This document shows, in pieces, positions 1-12,350 of a DNA stretch of 64,000 nt. Both the position numbers and the translations under genes were made by a program. The DNA is taken from the NCBI GenBank assembly GCA_000469685.2, contig LS997566.1, positions 35,818,420-35,882,419 of the forward strand. Reading direction: 5' to 3'. Position 1 is the first letter of the stretch. Each line of letters begins with the position of its first letter. The notes under the pieces were generated by a model. That model was not told the origin of the DNA, searched no databases, and worked only from the letters and a program-made list of their open reading frames with translations. The DNA comes from Haemonchus contortus. Taxonomy: Eukaryota; Nematoda; Chromadorea; Rhabditida; Trichostrongylidae.

Positions 1-819
1 GGAAAGCTGAGCAGGATTTTGACTACCGCACCTGCACGATTTTTGATCTAGCAATCCTTTATAACAATGCCAATTCTGTTGCATCTTTCATTTAACTTTT
101 TCCGTAAGTAAATCTGCGTGGTCAGTGATTTTTAATCACGAAGAAGTAACAGCAAATGTATGATTGGCACCAGTGATTTGCTTGCGACCCTAATGTTATA
201 GATTTGTTCTCATTTTTGCTGAGCAACCAGTCCATATGCATCTAACAATGAGATAAGATGGGTGTAGTGCAGTAGGAAGAAAATTGTCGCGTCACGGCGA
301 GAGAGACACCGCGCGCGAAGGAATGTAGCAGAATGCAGCAGTAAGTAAAAAATACAGTAACAAAAGAACTAGCAATAGAATCATGCCAAAGTAATGATCG
401 CTTAGCGATTGAGCTGTATGAAGAACGCTAGAACTGTTACACCGAGATAAATGGTCCTGACAGCCGCGTGCGGCGGATCGATTACACAAAACCGTTCCCA
501 CTGCCCGCCTCCCAGATAATTTGCTGTAGATTATGTCAGTGGATCGTCATGAAAATTATTGACAGCTTGGCTGCCGATAGTGGCTGCTGTTGTATCTTTT
601 TTTTCTGACGGCCGATGACATCAATAGGCAAATCAAAAAATTATTGTTAACATATTGATTATCCATAAACACGTATGTGATTCGTTTCGCCTCTTCGATG
701 GAATTGAGTCGACGAGGGAGAGCAGAGAACCTTGAAACCATTCTTGTGATTCTTGTTGATCCTTAGGACGAAGCAGTGTGTCTGTTGGTCATTACTTCAT
801 TGAATTCTGTCTTGTTTAG
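1..819. other. Intronic or 5' sequence of gene A, no gene seen
   Basis: No supported exon or RNA gene was found here. By comparison with copy B, where exon 2 and exon 3 are about 2.5 kb apart, this stretch should be the distal part of the intron before exon 3 of copy A. The two start exons of copy A would then lie left of the window. The short open frames on the minus strand near 292-741 have no recognisable domain and no splice context. Confidence 0.5.
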
Positions 820-3800
820 TTCACCGGTATGTTTTATACTACGGGATGTATTATATTGAATGGAACACCGCTAGAAAACCCAGCAGTTTTCAACAATCTT
901 ATCGGTGTGGTGAACGACAAAGATAAAGTGTTAAAAGAAGATTATATAGGTGAGTCGAGTCTGCTTCAGTTTGAGTAACTCCATGCTGTGTTTTTTCTTT
1001 AAGGGAAACTTAGAGCCACTGTTACACTCGATGAGAGAGACGGTGGTTATCAGTGGATGCTCTGCGAAATAAACGAGTATTTCAAAAAGGGAAGTAATGA
1101 AGTAAGCAAGAGATTTTTGGTACCTTTCAATGGTATTTTTGGGTTTCCTTTCTGGTGTCGAACACAGTGCAAAGCTTTAGCTGCTCATCGAATAAAGAGA
1201 TGCAAGAGGTCTACGCATTAATTAGTGTTGTAAAAGGTTTCCGCAAGATATTAATTGATAAATGGAGATTGTTGAAGGTTTAATAACTTATGGTCTTAAT
1301 GAGTGCGTGAAAAATGCTTGCTCTTCTAAGCCTAATGAAACCAAGTTGGTTCATGCTGGCTATTAAGTTACTTTGAGCTGTTCGTCTGTCTATGATTTGA
1401 TCTATGGCTCTGGTTATCACAGCGTAACTTTTCTTCGACCAAAGCTTTCATCGTCTTCTTTTAAAAAGTTTGAATCACTCAAAAAAGCCATTCTATACTA
1501 CCAATACCTTCACGTAGTGTTCCACCAATACGCTGAGCAACTGTACCTCATTTTTTCGAATTCATTGTGCGTATACAAAATGTCACTGTTTTGCCCTTCC
1601 ACCGTCAGTCTGCAGTTATATCTGAAAAAAGTGTTCTACGACCGCCATAAGGTGGCGACGGGTACCACCAGTCTGAGCAGATGTTGCAGTTTTGATTACG
1701 TGCCTCAATATTTCAGTTGCAAGTGAGAATATCGCTCGCTACTTGCAAATCTTTCCTAATTTTCAGGTGCCCGATCAAAATTTGCCCTACAAAGGGGTGG
1801 TTGGTGCCGTGAAACAAGGGACAAACAAATTGACCAATTATATAACATCACGTTTCTTCCCAAAAGATGTGCCTTTCTATACAGGGACAAATGTGTGAGT
1901 ATTTACTCTTTCGTCTGTACAGTTATTTCCATCTTATTTCGGAGCTCAGGTAGGCAGTTATCACCCACTGAGCATCGTCGTTTTGTACAGTTGCGCTTCT
2001 ATTCATTACGATTTACTTGTTCCTTCTCAAAAGATCTTACCACCATTACTTCTGGAATCATTTCATCAGCTCGAGCTATCCAAGACTTCTACTTAATTCC
2101 TGCGAATGTTTTTGGTACAACTAACAATAGGATCTTTCCAGGAGTCCGGAGCTAATAGATAATCTACTTGGTCGAGAAGTATCATTTGCGGCTTCCAAAA
2201 TTACAGCGCCGGATGGTTATTCACGTGCTATTGGCTCCATCCAGCCGATTTCTGCCAATAGATTACCTACTACAATATACGGCTCCTTCTTTAAGGTATC
2301 AACTACGAGTTTAAGACTCTTCTTTATTTGCTAATTATAATTTGTTCTAGGTAGATGTAGACGTCGAGTATATTGGTTGTACTGATGAACATGGGAATAC
2401 TATTGTGTGGAGCGATCAGCTTGAATTTATGGTAGACACACATGCGCTCCTCAAAAACCGTGGTTTGTTGTAGTTGTATTAGTTGTCTTCACTTCTTTTC
2501 GTGCTATGAGGTCTTGGTCTTTTTTTTGCTAACCAGAAATCATTCATATTCCCTCCTCTTATTGTTTCTAGAAATTCTTTATCTCTAAATCTCTGGAGGA
2601 AACAGCAACTATAAAGACTGGTTTAGTGGTTGACTTCATTTGAGTAGCGATTCTTTTTTTCAGCATATGGGCTTTATCGCATTGAAGCTATACGGCATCA
2701 CAAGAAATTCGAGTTCTCAAGATGGAAAGTAATTAGGGTGTGCCGGCTAATCGAAGCACTCGATGGAAGTGATGCCCCTCGTTCTTCGGTAAGTTTGATT
2801 ATACCTCAAAACACTGTTCATAATTTTTTTCTAAAAAGTGAGCATCGAAGATGATCTTCAATCCCATTGCTTGAGCTGATTTATGACTGGAGTATCGTAG
2901 AAATTCTTCTTGCAAGCAGCAGTGACTGTTCTTGTTGGTATATTCTGCTTTACATACGATTGGTTTTTAAGCCGAATTTACCACTCCACCACATCCAACA
3001 GAGTTTTCGAATTTCGCGTATACACGCTGATCTGATAGCTTTCTATAATTTAAACATTTGGAAAGTGTCACCAGTGTGTTGCATAGCTGCCAAAGCTATG
3101 TTGGATATCTCGGTCATTTCACAAAACTGTAGATAACGACTCACATTCTGGGCCTGATTGAATTCCGTCCAGGACAATAATCCTACCACCCCTAGAAGTG
3201 GTGTTTCGCTAAATCGAACATTTAATATCGCTGCATAAAGTTATCGATCTTCGTAATTTTCATTACTTTCATCAAGTAGTTACTGAATATTTTGGGGAGA
3301 AAGATGAAGGTCAAATCTCAAACTGACTTCATTCTAATAATAGAGAAATAAATTGTTTTATTTCAGCGTAGTTCTCCGTGTTCGTCAAGGCACATCTCGA
3401 AACGTTGGGAGGACAAAAATAATCGGATTCGTAACCATTCAGTTGGAAACGGTTGGTTGATGAAGATTTTAATTGTAAAACCTGGTAAATGTTTTCATGG
3501 GTCTGGGCAATAGCCTGGGATTTTTTCCATTCCTATTCATTTTTAGACGTCAAAGCCTAAAATGTGGAGCGTCCGTTTAACCGTCGATATTCTTTTGAAC
3601 CCTCAAAAAAGTTGCTTGTAAAATAGATACTGGGGTTGCTTTGTGAACTACCGAGACTTCCATACTAACTGGTGTTAGGGACGAGTTCGAGGCTGTTTTC
3701 CATTATATTTCCTTGTTTTGATTTTTCAATTTCAAAAAAGTCCTCAGGTTTTCTCTATTAGAAATGCTTTAGGTTCAGCTAAGAGAACCAATACACCCCC

Positions 3801-6131
3801 TAAAATTCACAGTAATCATGGCTCTGGAGTGGCTGACGTTTCAGAGGTAAGTCATTATTTCTTTTTTCATTTTTTTCGTTTTGCGATAGTCCAATGTGGA
3901 TACGAGAAATTAGTGAAAACGACGTGCTAATGATATTTCAAAAGAGCATGAAAAGAATTATTATCAAGAGAGTGCTGATTAGAGCCGTCGACCACAACCA
4001 TTAGATTGATCGAAAAGGCTCGATGGAATGTTATGAAAAGTGCGCGATTTTCGATTTTTGACCTATATCCATGATCTATCATGGTAGTTGTAGAACATCT
4101 TGAGAGCTTCAAAAGGTGTATAAGGGCGCGTGCTCTAACATTAGTTTAAACACAATGTCACAGACTATATTTGAGCCATCATCTTCTAGGAGTGGCGCCG
4201 CGGCACTGCAGCAGCAGCAACAGTCCGCAACATCAACAGGGCTCCGCTGGTTCGCTGCTTTAAGGAGGGAGATACGGGCTTTGAAGACAGGTCTCGTTCT
4301 GGACGCCTCCTCGCCGTCGATGACTCCGTCATTCTCGACACCGTCGAAGAGGATCCGGCATTTAACACCCACGGTCTTGCGACGAGACTTGTGGGCCCAA
4401 TCAACAGTCGTCTGTCGCATTCAGGCCTTCTGTTACAGAAAAGTACTGACTCGATGAATAATTCATGTCTTGATCGATAGCATGCGGTACACCCGGTTAT
4501 CCATTTGCCAGTCCCTCCTTCTTTGCCCTCATCGCAAGAAGTTTCTGGAAGACCTAGTTACTGGAAATCAAAGCTGGATCGTCTACGACGCTAACACGCA
4601 CCGCGCCGTCTGGCTTCCGCGAGGAGAACAGCCGCCGAATCCGGCCTCCACCTTAGAAAGTTTCTCCTTTGCTGCTTCTGGGATCAAAAGGAATGCTGTA
4701 CTACGAATTGCTCGAGGAAGGCCATACCGTCACCGCTTCCTGGTACGCTGGGGAGCTGCAGAAACTTGCGCAAGCCGTTCGAGAAAAGCGGCCTGGTTGA
4801 ATTGCGGTGCACCTCCACCATGACAACGCCATGCCTCACATACAGAAGCGCTCAAAAATATTCGGCCAAGCGCTATTCGGCCGTAACTTTCTCAGTGGAG
4901 CAAATCGCATGAAATTGTGATATGTTTAACTGAAGCATATTTCACACTATCCAACATTATTTGACTGCATAGCAGCAATGCCCACATAACCAAGGGGAAG
5001 GTGTTTTTAGACTATGCTGAAAGCAAGTTTGTGACGTCTGCAGTTATTCGGATGCGTTTTTCTCCTCTACAGTGTTCGGCATTAGCGCTCGTACATTTTT
5101 GACATGGCAAATAGGGGTGAAGTCCTAGAAGCACCGATGTCCGTATTTCCAGCTAGTTTTGGTTTCAAGGTCTCTGGGATATTCGGAACGTCATCGAATT
5201 GCATTTTAATAGTGGCAAATATTCACAATATCCTCATGCTACACATATCGAAATTTTGCAGTTTAGATCCAGTAGGAAAGGAGTTACGATCAAAAGTGCG
5301 ACTGAAGAAGCATTTGGCCGAATCCTTTTGAACGCTACTGTAGCTAAAGAGGCCCGTGCAAAAATGGAGAAGCTAGGCTGGGACACGGTTCCACATCTAC
5401 CCTATACAGCTGATATCGTTCCCTCCGATTACCACTTGTAGTGATCGGTGACTGCTTCGACTCTCAATAATTCCAGTTCTGACAAAAGAAAATCACTGAC
5501 CTGACCGTAGGTGGGAAAATGTTATAACTAACGATGTTTATTATATTGTGTTCGGCTTGCATTGTTTGCTAAGTTGTAAAAAAAACAGAAAACATTTCAA
5601 CTCTATCAAGACTTTTCGACCAACCTAACAATAAACTTACCTATGCAGCTTTAGCCCTCCGTTGTCAGAACCTAGCTTTAGAGGGTAACTGCTTGTGTAA
5701 TCAGGAGCGGATCTTCCTGGAGTTATGAGTTCATTTTGTAGCGAAATTTCACTGCAATTTAAGGTAATTCTTGAGTACAAGGAGATTCGTTCATGATGGC
5801 TCTTGATGGCTTGGTAGTTTGTTCAAAAGGAATCTTTGATTTTGCATGGAAAAATGGTTTCTTCAGGCAGAAGAACGGTCAGCTCATGCGTCTCCCACTT
5901 GTTACCGTAAAGAAGAGCCCACTCCGGAGAAAGACATAGAAGTGAGGCGTTACAAGTTTGGCAAACGCTCAAATTATGATTCTGATTGCTCAAATTTCAC
6001 CATTCGCATTTCAGGCAAACTTACGTACATGTTTGCATAGATGTTTGGAATCGGTCAAAGTTCGAGCAGCCATAAAACAAGCTGACCCCCGATTTTTCGA
6101 CTCGCTTGTGGCTGCTTTGATGAGCGTATAA
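820..6131 (+). CDS. Tandem paralog A, unrecognised nematode multi-exon protein (5' end outside window)
   Basis: I do not recognise this protein. Exons seen: 820-949, 1004-1101, 1767-1894, 2142-2295, 2351-2462, 2664-2788, 3367-3484 (or to 3451), 3773-3846, 5867-5941 and 6015-6131 (stop TAA). They sum to 1131 nt in one open frame, 376 residues without the start exons. Every exon from 820 to 2462 has exactly the length and phase of its partner in copy B, which is the main support. Landmarks are ENPAVFNN in the first exon seen, YKGVVGAVKQGTNK in the third, LLGREVSFAASK in the fourth, EYIGCTDEHG in the fifth and CLESVKVRAAIKQADPRFF at the C terminus. The N-terminal two thirds alternates hydrophobic residues like β-strands. 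The C-terminal part is Ser/Lys/Glu-rich and probably disordered, ending in a short helix-like tail. The large intron 3847-5866 is filled by a mariner split by a MITE. No signal peptide can be judged because the start is missing. Confidence 0.72.
4192..5440 (+). mobile_element. Degenerate mariner transposase remnant, split by a MITE
   Basis: In three frames the sequence gives mariner (DD34D) transposase pieces: RWFAALR and a GDTGFEDRSRSGR-like linker near 4250-4310, TGNQSWIVYDAN near 4560-4590, HHDNAMPH near 4817-4840, and after the insertion KLGWDTVPHLPY and PSDYHL (5370-5440). The first catalytic Asp is replaced by Asn (GNQ for GDE), and several frameshifts and stops are present, so it is dead. 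The second and third Asp positions are still visible. It lies in an intron of gene A on the same strand. Terminal repeats were not identified, so the ends are approximate. Confidence 0.8.
4843..5340. mobile_element. Tc1-like MITE (about 498 bp) inserted in the mariner
   Basis: The ends are CAGAAGCGCTC and the inverted GAACGCTACTG, flanked by TA at 4841-4842 and 5341-5342. The interior is a reverse-orientation relative of the element at 42212-42714 along its whole length. Removing the element with one TA rejoins the mariner reading frame exactly (MPHI then AKEARAK), which fixes both boundaries. It has no transposase and must have been mobilised in trans by a Tc1/mariner enzyme. Confidence 0.88.
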
Positions 6132-8159
6132 GTAAACAGTAACATTTAGCTACGACATACTGAAGCTGCATTATTACTGCGATGGTTTACCGAAAATCCG
6201 CAAATCTTTTGCATGCCATAGTTTTGTTGTTTCATAGAGGAGATGTTTTATTGATTGATTTTGTATTGACGTCCTTTGCTGACCCCAGAAGCGTTGGAAT
6301 TTATACTGATTTACAGGGCTCAGCATTGAATTATTCTACACTGTATTTATATTGCTGCCAATGTCCAAGACCCAGTAGTTACCAAGTTTTTTTTTTGTAG
6401 CGCAGAATCCTACCTAGTCTTACTCTTATTGCGTCCTACCCGGGTGGCGGGACTTCTCCCCAAGTTCCCACGGCCAGCGACAGTGGCTCCCTGGCAACTG
6501 TCGTGTTCTTCCACTGGGAATTGAAATCTTCCCCTTCATTGCGCGCGATCGAGCGCGACACGCCGTCCGGGGAGAAGATACCTTACCCGTCGTACCTGCA
6601 TTATAAGTGTACAGTTTCCTACAGTTTCCTTGAGCTTCAGCTCGGAGTGCTTCTCATTTTCGTTGCTAAGTTACTATGGGTCAGATGAACTGGTTTGTTA
6701 TATGGAGCTGAGCGATGGTTACAGTAGGTTACGGCCATCGTCGCTTCTTCCATCACGGTTCCTTACAGAAGCATAAGTTTCACTGTCAAGCACGGTCTGT
6801 TGTCTATTCGATGAAAATCATTGTTTAATGCCCCTTTATATGTAAGATTGTGGATTCTGAGTAGGTCCATGTCATCATACTTCCAATTCATAGTTTGCGG
6901 TGCCGCATATGTGAGTGGAGGTTTTAGTTGACGTTGTTCAGTATGGTCTGATATCACTGGTAAGATATGCCTGTCACAAGCGTAATTTTAGTCCATTGTA
7001 TGCATCCCTTATCAAACTTGTAGTCACTGTACCGCAGAAAAGATCTTTATAGTGGATACTTGTTCATGTCACAAATTGGCTATCGATTGATCGGCATTAT
7101 TGTGGCGATGTAGACACTTATGTGATGATCTATGCTGTACAAGCGCAATCTCCCTTTTGAACTTACTTCTATGTGTGGCTTTCTTAGTTTGTGGTGTGTT
7201 TTCCATATCGCCCATGGAAAGTGTGCGAATGGACAGACATGCAGCCAAACACAGAAACCCACACGCTAAGCAAGTAATGTTTGGAGGGCCGAGAAGTGAG
7301 GCGAAAGTACATTAAGGTCATTACATCATTTGAAATTATTTCTTCTTCTTCTTCTTCTTCGTCTGCTTCTTCTTCTTCTCCCTAGTGTTAATTCGTTGCA
7401 GGGTTAGTTTGGGTTAAAATCGTTTCTGCATAATATTTTCGAGAAGAAAATGTTTTAAAAAGATCAAAACAGAACCTTGCCAGGGGGTTCGATTGGAATG
7501 CTCTAGTGGGGTTTTCCAAAAAAAAAAAGTCATGTTGTTCGCTTTCATTTTAATTGTGCTTAACTCGTGTTTATTTGTTGGTTTTATTAACAGTTATATT
7601 TCTTATTTTTATTTATTAAGTTTATTTCTGTTTTAAGCGCTTATGTATACTTAGCTAATGGCGATGTTTTACTCCTTTATCTCTTGATTGTAATGAAATC
7701 GCTTTGCTATTTTAATTTGCTTCCATTTTAGCCAAAAATTCTCTCATTCCTGCTTTACTGTACTGGTTTAATTTGAATAATGGTTCTTTGGAGTTAGCAT
7801 AAGAAACTTGGTCCTTCTAGAGACCATGCTTGCATTGTAATGACATAGTCAGTTGTTCTAGTTGCAAGATAATTCTCGTGTGGCTTCGTTGGTCCACTTT
7901 TCAAGTAAAACCTCTACGCAGTAAAGAATTGGAGAGAATTTTTTGTATACGCATGATGAAGAACGAGAACAGGGGATTCCTTGGTACCATGTTTGTAAAG
8001 ATGATCTATATATCTAACCATCCAGATCGCCCAGCTTTCGCCGGGCTTTCCTTGAGGCAAAGGTACTTCCCTCGAAAAACATCGAATTAATGAAATTCTT
8101 TCCCCTTTTTTCTAGCTTATTTCGCTGTATCTCTGAGCTAGAGTATAGATTATCAAATG
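6132..8159. other. Intergenic region downstream of gene A
   Basis: No gene is supported here. A block around 7470-7520 (GCTCTAGTGGGG, then a run of A) has a diverged counterpart at about 28520-28575, at a similar position behind gene B. This suggests the duplication unit extends beyond the stop codon. The stretch is otherwise AT-rich with scattered short open frames lacking domains. Confidence 0.45.
7338..7381. repeat. (TTC)n trinucleotide microsatellite
   Basis: A short pyrimidine TTC run with a few interruptions (GTC, TGC). No coding context. Confidence 0.85.
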
Positions 8160-8340
8160 TCTTGGACAATGTAGCTCCTTTTCTCGACGGATACATCACG
8201 AAATGAGAATTCAACATTATTAGCGGTCGGATAAGTTTTATCAAGAATGATGTCAAAGCGAAGGAAATCGTGATTTTTCACTGAATCGCAAACTTTGCTG
8301 GGTGGCGGTCGTAATCCAATAGTAAGAAGTGGGTCGAATT
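8160..8340. repeat. Dispersed repeat, copy 1 (partner at 55690-55890)
   Basis: Shared words with 55690-55890 in the same order include TTATTGGCGGTCGGAT-like sequence, GATGATATCAT-like sequence and a CTTTGCTGGGTGGCGGTCGT-like end. The interior is diverged and the 55.7-kb copy carries an extra CATATCATAA-type run. No coding capacity. Confidence 0.6.
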
Positions 8341-8459
8341 CCTCTCCTCATAATCACACCACTCACCCTTCCTGTCGAATGAAACATATCAAAAAGTCCA
8401 AGCTAGATCGTGAATAACAAAGGCGCTAGGATTTAACTGATGAGTGGCCTCTTCTTTTG

Positions 8460-9118
8460 TCAGCGTTTCCATCCTGCCTCCTCTTATTGATTTTGCGCTC
8501 CAAGTCCACGGGTTCAGGAGTTATGGATTTCCACTCAGACATTTCGCGAAAACCCGCCTCTTGGGGGTATGGTCCGGCCCTACTACTCACCATAAATGTT
8601 CCCTTACTGCCGCCTGCCTCCTACCAAATTTGAAGGCCCCAGAGCTAAACTGAGAATTTTGGCGCAAACCTCGCCTTTCATGAGCGAGGTACGGTCCTCC
8701 CCCCTGCTACAAGTGTTCCTATCCTGCCGCCTGTACTTCTGCCAAACTTGAATGCCCTAGGGTCAAATTGATAATTTCGGCGCAAAACCCCGGCCTTTGC
8801 GGGCGAAGTCTGCCACCCACCATACGTGTTGCCATCCTGCCCTCCGTTCTCCTACTAGGTTTAAACGCTCTAGACCTACGGGGACAGCAGTTATGAATTT
8901 GCGGCCCAAAATTTCCATCGCGCACACCTTGTCCTCTGTGGGCGGAGTTCGGTCCTGCCACCCACCAAACGTGTTCCCATCCTGACCCCCGTACTCCTAC
9001 CAAGTTTGAACGCTCTAGGTCCACAGGAGTTATGAATTTCCAGTCAGACACACACCGACACACACACAAACACACCGACAAACCAACAGACGCACTTAGC
9101 GAAATATATACAGTAGGA
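8460..9118. repeat. Degenerate tandem array, about 120-138 bp period, with CACA-rich tail
   Basis: About five diverged units, recognised by 'GTTATGAATTT' or 'GATAATTT' boxes at about 8520, 8650, 8770, 8892 and 9030. Each is followed by a GGGCGG-type box, 'CCACCCACCA', 'GTGTTCCCATCCTG' and 'CCAAGTTTGAACGCTCTAGG'. The last unit runs into an imperfect (CACA/CCGACA)n tract and then ends ACTTAGCGAAATATATACAG. The same order (unit, CA-rich tract, similar terminus) recurs at 60.3-60.6 kb, and a related layout occurs at 48.8-52.3 kb. Confidence 0.8.
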
Positions 9119-10312
9119 TGTTTGTGGCCATTTAGGGTATCTCGTTTTTCGTTCTATCATATATCAGTCGCAGGGGAACTAATTCGACCACCAAAATATG
9201 GAAATCGTGGAAAATTTTTCAGCTGGCTAATCAGGTTGGTCAGTCATAAAGAAGGCGTTGAGCGAGCGATGCTAACAAAAAAAAAGCCTATCCATCAATA
9301 GCGATAAGATCCTGAGATCCTGAACAAATGATGTTTTTCTTTACAGAAATATACTGAAGAGGGAAGGGGCAATATTGGTGAAGGGGAGCCCAGCAGAAAC
9401 AGAACCACTAGAATCACTAGAATATGTGGTGTCAAATATATTCATGTGCTAAATAAATTCAAAAACGAAGTTTCGGGTCAGCCGATCACTTTCACTTCGC
9501 CTCGTGAGAGAAAGGACTTTCGCTGTTGTTGTAGTTGTTAGACTGAAATGAGAAGGGTAGAGAGTGGAGAAAGAGCAATGAATAGAGTAGCTAAATTCCA
9601 AATTCTGTATAGCCAAACATGACACAATGCCGGTGTCGAAGTCACTGTGTCGAAGTACTCGCTTCACCCCACACTCACTACATTCCGCAGCACTCGCTCC
9701 ACTAGCCTACCCACCAAGTCATTGCTTCACATAAACGAAGGCAATGTTGGATCAAGCTAGGTTTTCCATATCAATACCTTTATCGTGATCATGAGTTTTG
9801 CGGACGACCAGACCGACAAACCTACAAACAGATATACCGACATATCGACACACCAATAAGCATTTCAAGGGAGTTACTAACAGTAATGTCTAAGACATGG
9901 GTGTCTCGCTTCGCCCCTCAATTACAATTAGAAAAGTTTTTTTCTCACTGTCCATCGAGGCTCATCAGTAAGAGAGGAACAAACGCCGCTATCGAATATG
10001 TAAGGAATCAACATGGTAAGCAAAGAGTAACTAACAATTTTCAAGGTGAAGGAAGCTATGAGAAGCGATAACGGAAAGCGTGGTATGAGTCAAAACTTTG
10101 AAAACTTCCAGTACTTGCAGTGATGTAGGGGCTCTAACAGAGGATTGGACTGTTTTTGTGAGGCGGATCACACCGAAAACCGTTTTTATCTATAACGGGC
10201 AATCAATAGGAACCCATTATCTGAACCTTGCGGTGGGACAAAGCAAATCGCCAGATTTCGGCGCAGTCATCATGACGTTGTCGTAAACGGTGTGGCGCAG
10301 AGCGTTTCATAA
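9119..10312. other. Intergenic, no gene seen
   Basis: Nothing convincing was found. A short run of GACA/TACAAACAGATA-type sequence at about 9805-9860 looks like a worn microsatellite tail of the same repeat family as 9030-9118. Short open frames lack domains and conserved splice context. Confidence 0.4.
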
Positions 10313-10384
10313 GCGTTCGTGGTGTAATGGTTAGCATGGATGCCTTCCAAGCATTCGACGGGGGTTCGATTCCCCCCGAACGCA
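10313..10384 (+). tRNA. tRNA-Gly (anticodon UCC)
   Basis: The 72-nt cloverleaf is complete. The acceptor GCGTTCG pairs with CGAACGC and is followed by discriminator A. The D arm contains GGTGTAATGGTTAGCAT (B-box-like A block). The anticodon stem GATGC/GCATT encloses the loop CTTCCAA with anticodon TCC. The T arm GGGGGTTCGATTCCCCC is perfectly paired. It has no intron, and the CCA is not encoded, as usual for a eukaryotic nuclear tRNA. It reads GGA codons. A broken relative with the same D arm lies at 34617-34698. Confidence 0.96.
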
Positions 10385-11825
10385 GTGTTTTGCAAACTGA
10401 TCAGTGATTGTAATTCTTGAAAGTAAACATTAGTTTTACATTGGATTGGTGAGAAATCCACGGTTCAAGGCGGCCTCATGCTGTTGGTTGTGGAATGACC
10501 ATTTAATGAAGCGGTGGTTATTTATTGTAGTATTTGCAAGTGTTCACCGTCATTGTGTAGAACTTAGCATCACTACCTTCGCAGTATCCTATAAAACTGA
10601 ATTTCCTTCTGGGTGCTTTGGGAAGGCTCACAAACTGGCTTACAAGCTTTTGCAAGGGACAGGGTGGAGGTAGAAGGCTATCAGAGCTCAGCAGATCAGC
10701 ATTTTGATTTAGTTTATTTCTGAAAACTTTGTCTTCGCTACATGACTACCCTGGAGAGGGTTCTGGCACAGATGATGAAAGGGACTCAAAAAGCTCAAAG
10801 AATTTAAGCTACGATGACTACAAACAAGCGAAAGAGATAGGATGAAAGGAGGGAGGTCATACGTGATTTGGAAATCTTTGAACTTATTTGCTCAAAACGC
10901 AGCAATGCCGAGCCTCACTCGAATAGATGTGAAATGTCTATGTCACCAAGGTAGTGTCCCCAATACTTTTGAATTATCCCATACGAAAAATGAGAGCACG
11001 ATAATTTTGTAGAAGCTAAATATGTAAGATTTATGTTGATGTTCAATCTGCTCTTAACATTAAAATGCTCCAATTATTGCTTAATAGTGAAGTCATGAGC
11101 AATAACTTAGGAATTAATTGTTTCAGGACTCTCTCGATCAAAAATTTATTTTTACATGTTGAATGGGTACACTTGGAGATATCGGCCGGCTATCACCAGA
11201 ATGCATAGTGTGAAGGCCGAAAACTTTGGCCTTACTATGTCCAACTGCATTCAAGTACTGCTTGCGAGGTTTCGATGCAGGAAATTGTTGTGGCATGGGC
11301 TCCCTTCCGTGTTTTTATAAAAAGATTTCTATTTTAGAGGGCATAGAGAGTACAGCAAAAACATTGAGTCAGCACATTACTGTAGTAGACCGCGGCTCTG
11401 AAATGAAGCTCTTGCCGGAAAGGGGGTGGATGACTCAATGTTTAGATGATCAGAGTGAGATGTGAGAGGAGAAATAGAGACGGACCCATTGTGTGGCGAG
11501 ACTGTTTCATTTCTTGAAAAACCATCCAACGTGCATCTTCTGAGAGCTTTCTGACAAAGACTTTCTAAAACTTGCAACGCTTAGTTTCGTGGTCGTATGG
11601 TTCAAATGGTCCGTGCATCGAATCCCAGACCGAAATCTGCGCTAGATTTCGTATGATGCTACCTCGAGACCAGTTAACATTAATGAAAGTTTTGAACGAG
11701 TCATTTCTCACCCAATGTTTCAAAGTTACGACCTTTAACTCTTCATACTGTTCGTATTAAGGAGGGGTAAGGTGTTCGAGGTAGGCTTTTGCTGACAAGG
11801 AGCCCAATTAATTCTCATGTAAGTG
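10385..11825. other. Intergenic, no gene seen
   Basis: No supported exon, RNA gene or recognised mobile element. Open frames of 60-80 codons occur on both strands but overlap, lack domains and have no partner in the other paralog loci. Confidence 0.4.
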
Positions 11826-12075
11826 GTTCCCTCTGACTGAACCCTCATGTGGATGATAAACTGCGTCTATAACACCATGTGTTCCAGCAAAAACCATGTG
11901 TTTCAAGGAAACATTTTCTTTCTTCAACATCTAGATGAATAACATGATAAGCCAAATAGAAATCGTTCTCTGTTTTTTTGTAACCCCTATAAAACTGGCA
12001 ACCCTAACGTTGCAGAATCGAATTTGAATTTTGCTCGTTCTTTTGCCGTTCATGATAACATTTGATTTCAAAATT
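11826..12075. repeat. Dispersed repeat (partner at 55283-55495)
   Basis: Starts GTTCCCTCTGACTGAACC and ends near TGCTCGTTC...GTTCATGATAACATTTGAT. The copy at 55283-55495 has both ends and parts of the interior (AGAAATCGTT, CAGAATC) in the same order. Non-coding. Confidence 0.65.
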
Positions 12076-12079
12076 ATAT

Positions 12080-12350
12080 TAGTCACATGCAATTATGGGG
12101 TTTCATTGCATGACATTCCAAAGCACGGCCTTTTCATGAAAGTGCTTTCGCAGTCAACAGCCAACTTACAAACCCCAAATTCCTTGTGGAGGGTACTGTA
12201 TACTCCTCTGTCCCTGCTAGCAAGCCTAATTCATTTTTCCCAACGCCTAAGAGCGTTTTTGACAGAGTTGTAAGTTCTTGATTCTGGCTCCTCCCATCTG
12301 CATGCCCCGTCTACAATGAAACTTCCTTTCATATCCACTTTTTGCTAGGG
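12080..12350. repeat. Dispersed repeat shared with the upstream region of gene C (60645-60900)
   Basis: It begins TTAGTCACATGCAATTATGG and includes GAAAGTGCTTTCGCAGTCAA and a CCCCGTCTACAATGAAACTT-type block, followed by TCCTTTCATATCCACTTTT. The copy at 60645-60900 is collinear over the whole length, and a third, shorter copy starts at 15889. In both B and C it lies upstream of the start exon, so it may be part of the duplicated 5' region rather than an independent element. Confidence 0.7.

Noticed and set aside
7425..7500. GGGGGTTCGATTGGAA as a tRNA T arm
   Set aside because: No D arm, anticodon arm or acceptor pairing around it.
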